64,000 nt of DNA from Rhodeus uyekii (Eukaryota; Chordata; Actinopteri; Cypriniformes; Acheilognathidae), in contig JAWRVZ010000134.1 in the NCBI GenBank assembly GCA_037043235.1, positions 1,810,501-1,874,500 of the forward strand, written 5' to 3'. Below the pieces are notes generated by a model that did not search any database, was not told where the DNA came from, and saw only the letters and a list, made by a program, of their open reading frames with translations. Position 1 is the stretch's first letter; the number at the start of each line of letters is the position of its first letter. Positions 62,084 through 64,000 of this stretch are shown here, in pieces. The position numbers were made by a program, and so were the translations under genes.

Positions 62084-62764
62084 CAGTGGAATCCACTTAT
62101 CTCGACCTCGGTTAATTCGCCAACCCTATTAAGTCGACGTTTTTGTCCCTCATTGTCTTACCATTTTCTTATCGGTTATGTAGTTTCTTTTATGTCGCCG
62201 AACCCTAGTATCTCGAGCACAAAAGAGGGTCAAATTTATCACTTTACATCGGTTATCTCTATCCTCGTGACTAATGATAGTACCGAGTTCACTGTGCATG
62301 CGCTGAGTTCACGGTCCGTATGGTCGCTCACTCCAGTCGTTCACTCTAGCAGCCCAGAAAAACTTGTGGAAGTGGTGCAAAAATCAAGCCTTACAGATGC
62401 TATCTTGGAAGAGGAGGCACAGGAGTTCACCATCACTGTCCACGATTTCCGAGATTACATTGACTTCGACAAAGACTTTGTTACTGAAAGAAGCTTAGAA
62501 GCATTTGTTTACAAGCAGACCGTTAAAGGCAAAAAGCAACAAAGCATTTTCGACTTTGTAAAGAAACCATAGTAACTGCGTGTGCAATACTATTCAGAAC
62601 TGTGTCAGAGCAAAATGACTGTTATGAGTGAATGTGTTTGTTATGTACATTTTCAGAGCATGTTGATTGCTTCATCAAACAAATCGCCATATTGGCTTTT
62701 GGATATCTCGATCATCAGTTATCTCGACGCATTTTTGCAACCCCCCTAGGCCATCGTTCCACTG
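62084..62764 (+). mobile_element. Tigger/pogo-like element with a transposase tail, in ccpg1 intron
   Basis: 681 bp between CAGTGGAATCCACTTATCTC and the reverse-complementary end CCATCGTTCCACTG, flanked by TA (62082-62083 and 62765-62766). The frame open to 62572 ends FVYKQTVKGKKQQSIFDFVK, like the C-terminal tail of Tigger transposases. DNA-binding and catalytic domains are missing, so this is an internally deleted copy. Confidence 0.78.
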
Positions 62765-62766
62765 TA

Positions 62767-64000
62767 TTTATTTTTATTTTTATCTCACGAAAAAATTTTC
62801 AGGTTGTATTTCACAATCAGAAATTACTTTTTGTAATGCATCAATGTAAATGTTAATATGTTAACGTAAAGAAAATTCTACGAAATAATTCTTAATAATA
62901 AAAATAATGCTCGAGTTCTTCTAACATATAAAGTATACTTATGATTCTTAATTTAAATAATTTGATAATGCAAAATTTCATAATGATCCTAAAAATAGTC
63001 TCTCTCTTTGCAAATATTTTCAAATATTTTTATATTTGAAAATGTAAAAATATTTTCCCGTTAAATATGACCCACAGACTTTTTTGACTTTTTTTCTGCC
63101 TTGAAATGTTCCTCTCTCTCTCCCGAGTGGCAGCAGACTGGTGTTGGAGTGGATGGGGATTTTCCAGGACGCTGTGGGAATATGGCAGCCAGCTTCATTG
63201 CTCTCTCTGTCTCTCAGGTGCTCTGCCACTGGAGTGTGAACGTGTTGTGATCAGCATGCTGATAAAGCTCTGAGGATAGCGAGTGTGTTTGTGACTGCAT
63301 TAAGTGATGTGGCAAAAATAGTTCAGCCACATCAACCTGGATGATGAAATGTCCAGCAAATAGCTGTGAGAAGAGATAACACGTAAAGTGTGTGGAAAAA
63401 GCCACAGCAGTGTGTTTGTTTGACCTACATTGCTGTGAGCTGTCATATGTTTTAATTCCATGTCTTGCGTTGACTAGACTGTGAGTTAATTATTAGTTGT
63501 GTCCGCTTATGAACAAACAATTAACCCCCCTGAAGCATATGTGCTCCAGACATGAATAATTCCTCAAATCGTGTTATTTTAGAGAGATACTGTTAATATT
63601 TATTGGTGTTTGTAGAATTTTGGTTCCTTCAGGTGTGTTTCCAGTATGCTTAAATCATTTCCACCTTCTGTATGAAGTATTTCTCCTATTGATGCAATAG
63701 CTGTTTAAGCTTAACAAAACATAACAAAGGAGACATTTACAACAGTGTTTGGCCTGCAGCTGTATTTTTGGAGCACAAGTCATGTGCTGGTTTAGTCGAT
63801 TAGCTTGTTACTGTAGCGCAAACAGGTTTGTTTTCCTGCACTGCATCATGGCATGTGACTTGTTCTGCAAGCATGTGTCTGCCGTTTGTCTGAGCTACAG
63901 GATGCACTGTTCTGTACTTTGAGTTAAATTCATATAAATTGCATTGACATTTGTTAAAGGATGTGGGCGCTGGTCAGGTTTTTTTATTTGTCCCTAAAAA
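62767..64000. other. ccpg1 intron, no feature seen
   Basis: Short random frames only. The next ccpg1 exon, expected to continue the acidic N-terminal region after the phase-1 donor at 59955, was not found, so it probably lies downstream of the window. Confidence 0.5.

Overview
The window reads as nuclear DNA of a ray-finned (teleost) fish. The genes are split by GT-AG introns, the receptors are fish-type V2R/OlfC chemoreceptors, and the repeats are typical of fish genomes: DIRS-like tyrosine-recombinase retrotransposons, Tc1 and Tigger/pogo elements, hAT elements, gypsy solo LTRs, and long TG, AT and CAA microsatellites. I cannot name the species.

Layout. 1-2544: last five exons of V2R gene 1 (+). 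2545-7330: intergenic DNA with mobile-element remnants, including a DIRS gag fragment. 7331-13500: arm A of a large inverted duplication, carrying complete V2R gene 2 (+, 8741-13068). 13501-18777: a nearly intact DIRS-like element, followed by a reversed, truncated DIRS (18778-21165) into which a LINE has inserted. 22856-26455: complete V2R gene 3 (+), closest to gene 1. 26456-32515: intergenic, with a solo LTR, an LTR-like segment carrying a (CAA)n tract and a hAT element, and a short hAT MITE. 32516-44654: arm B of the inverted duplication, carrying complete V2R gene 4 (-, 38361-32941), and enlarged by a Tigger-like piece, a hAT element and a third DIRS copy. 44655-55150: gene-free, with LINE, DIRS and gypsy remnants. 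55164 to the window end: the 5' part of ccpg1 (+), whose introns hold a decayed Tc1 element, MITEs and a Tigger element. The next ccpg1 coding exon appears to lie beyond the window.

How the genes work together. The four V2Rs are class C GPCRs with the same six-exon plan: signal peptide, Venus-flytrap ligand domain over exons 1-4, cysteine-rich linker in exon 5, and the whole seven-helix domain in exon 6. Fish V2Rs are generally expressed one per olfactory neuron and many sense amino acids, so a duplicated cluster would widen the odour repertoire. Genes 2 and 4 are near-identical inverted copies (21 differences in 870 residues by my reading, 15 of them in exons 2-3). ccpg1 is an unrelated ER-phagy receptor gene at the edge of the cluster; its LC3- and FIP200-binding motifs are all visible.

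The most striking structures are the receptor palindrome whose inner boundary falls exactly on a DIRS terminus, the DIRS element with about 2 kb open in two frames, and a hAT element that seems to have captured a fragment of an IS1595/Merlin-type transposase.
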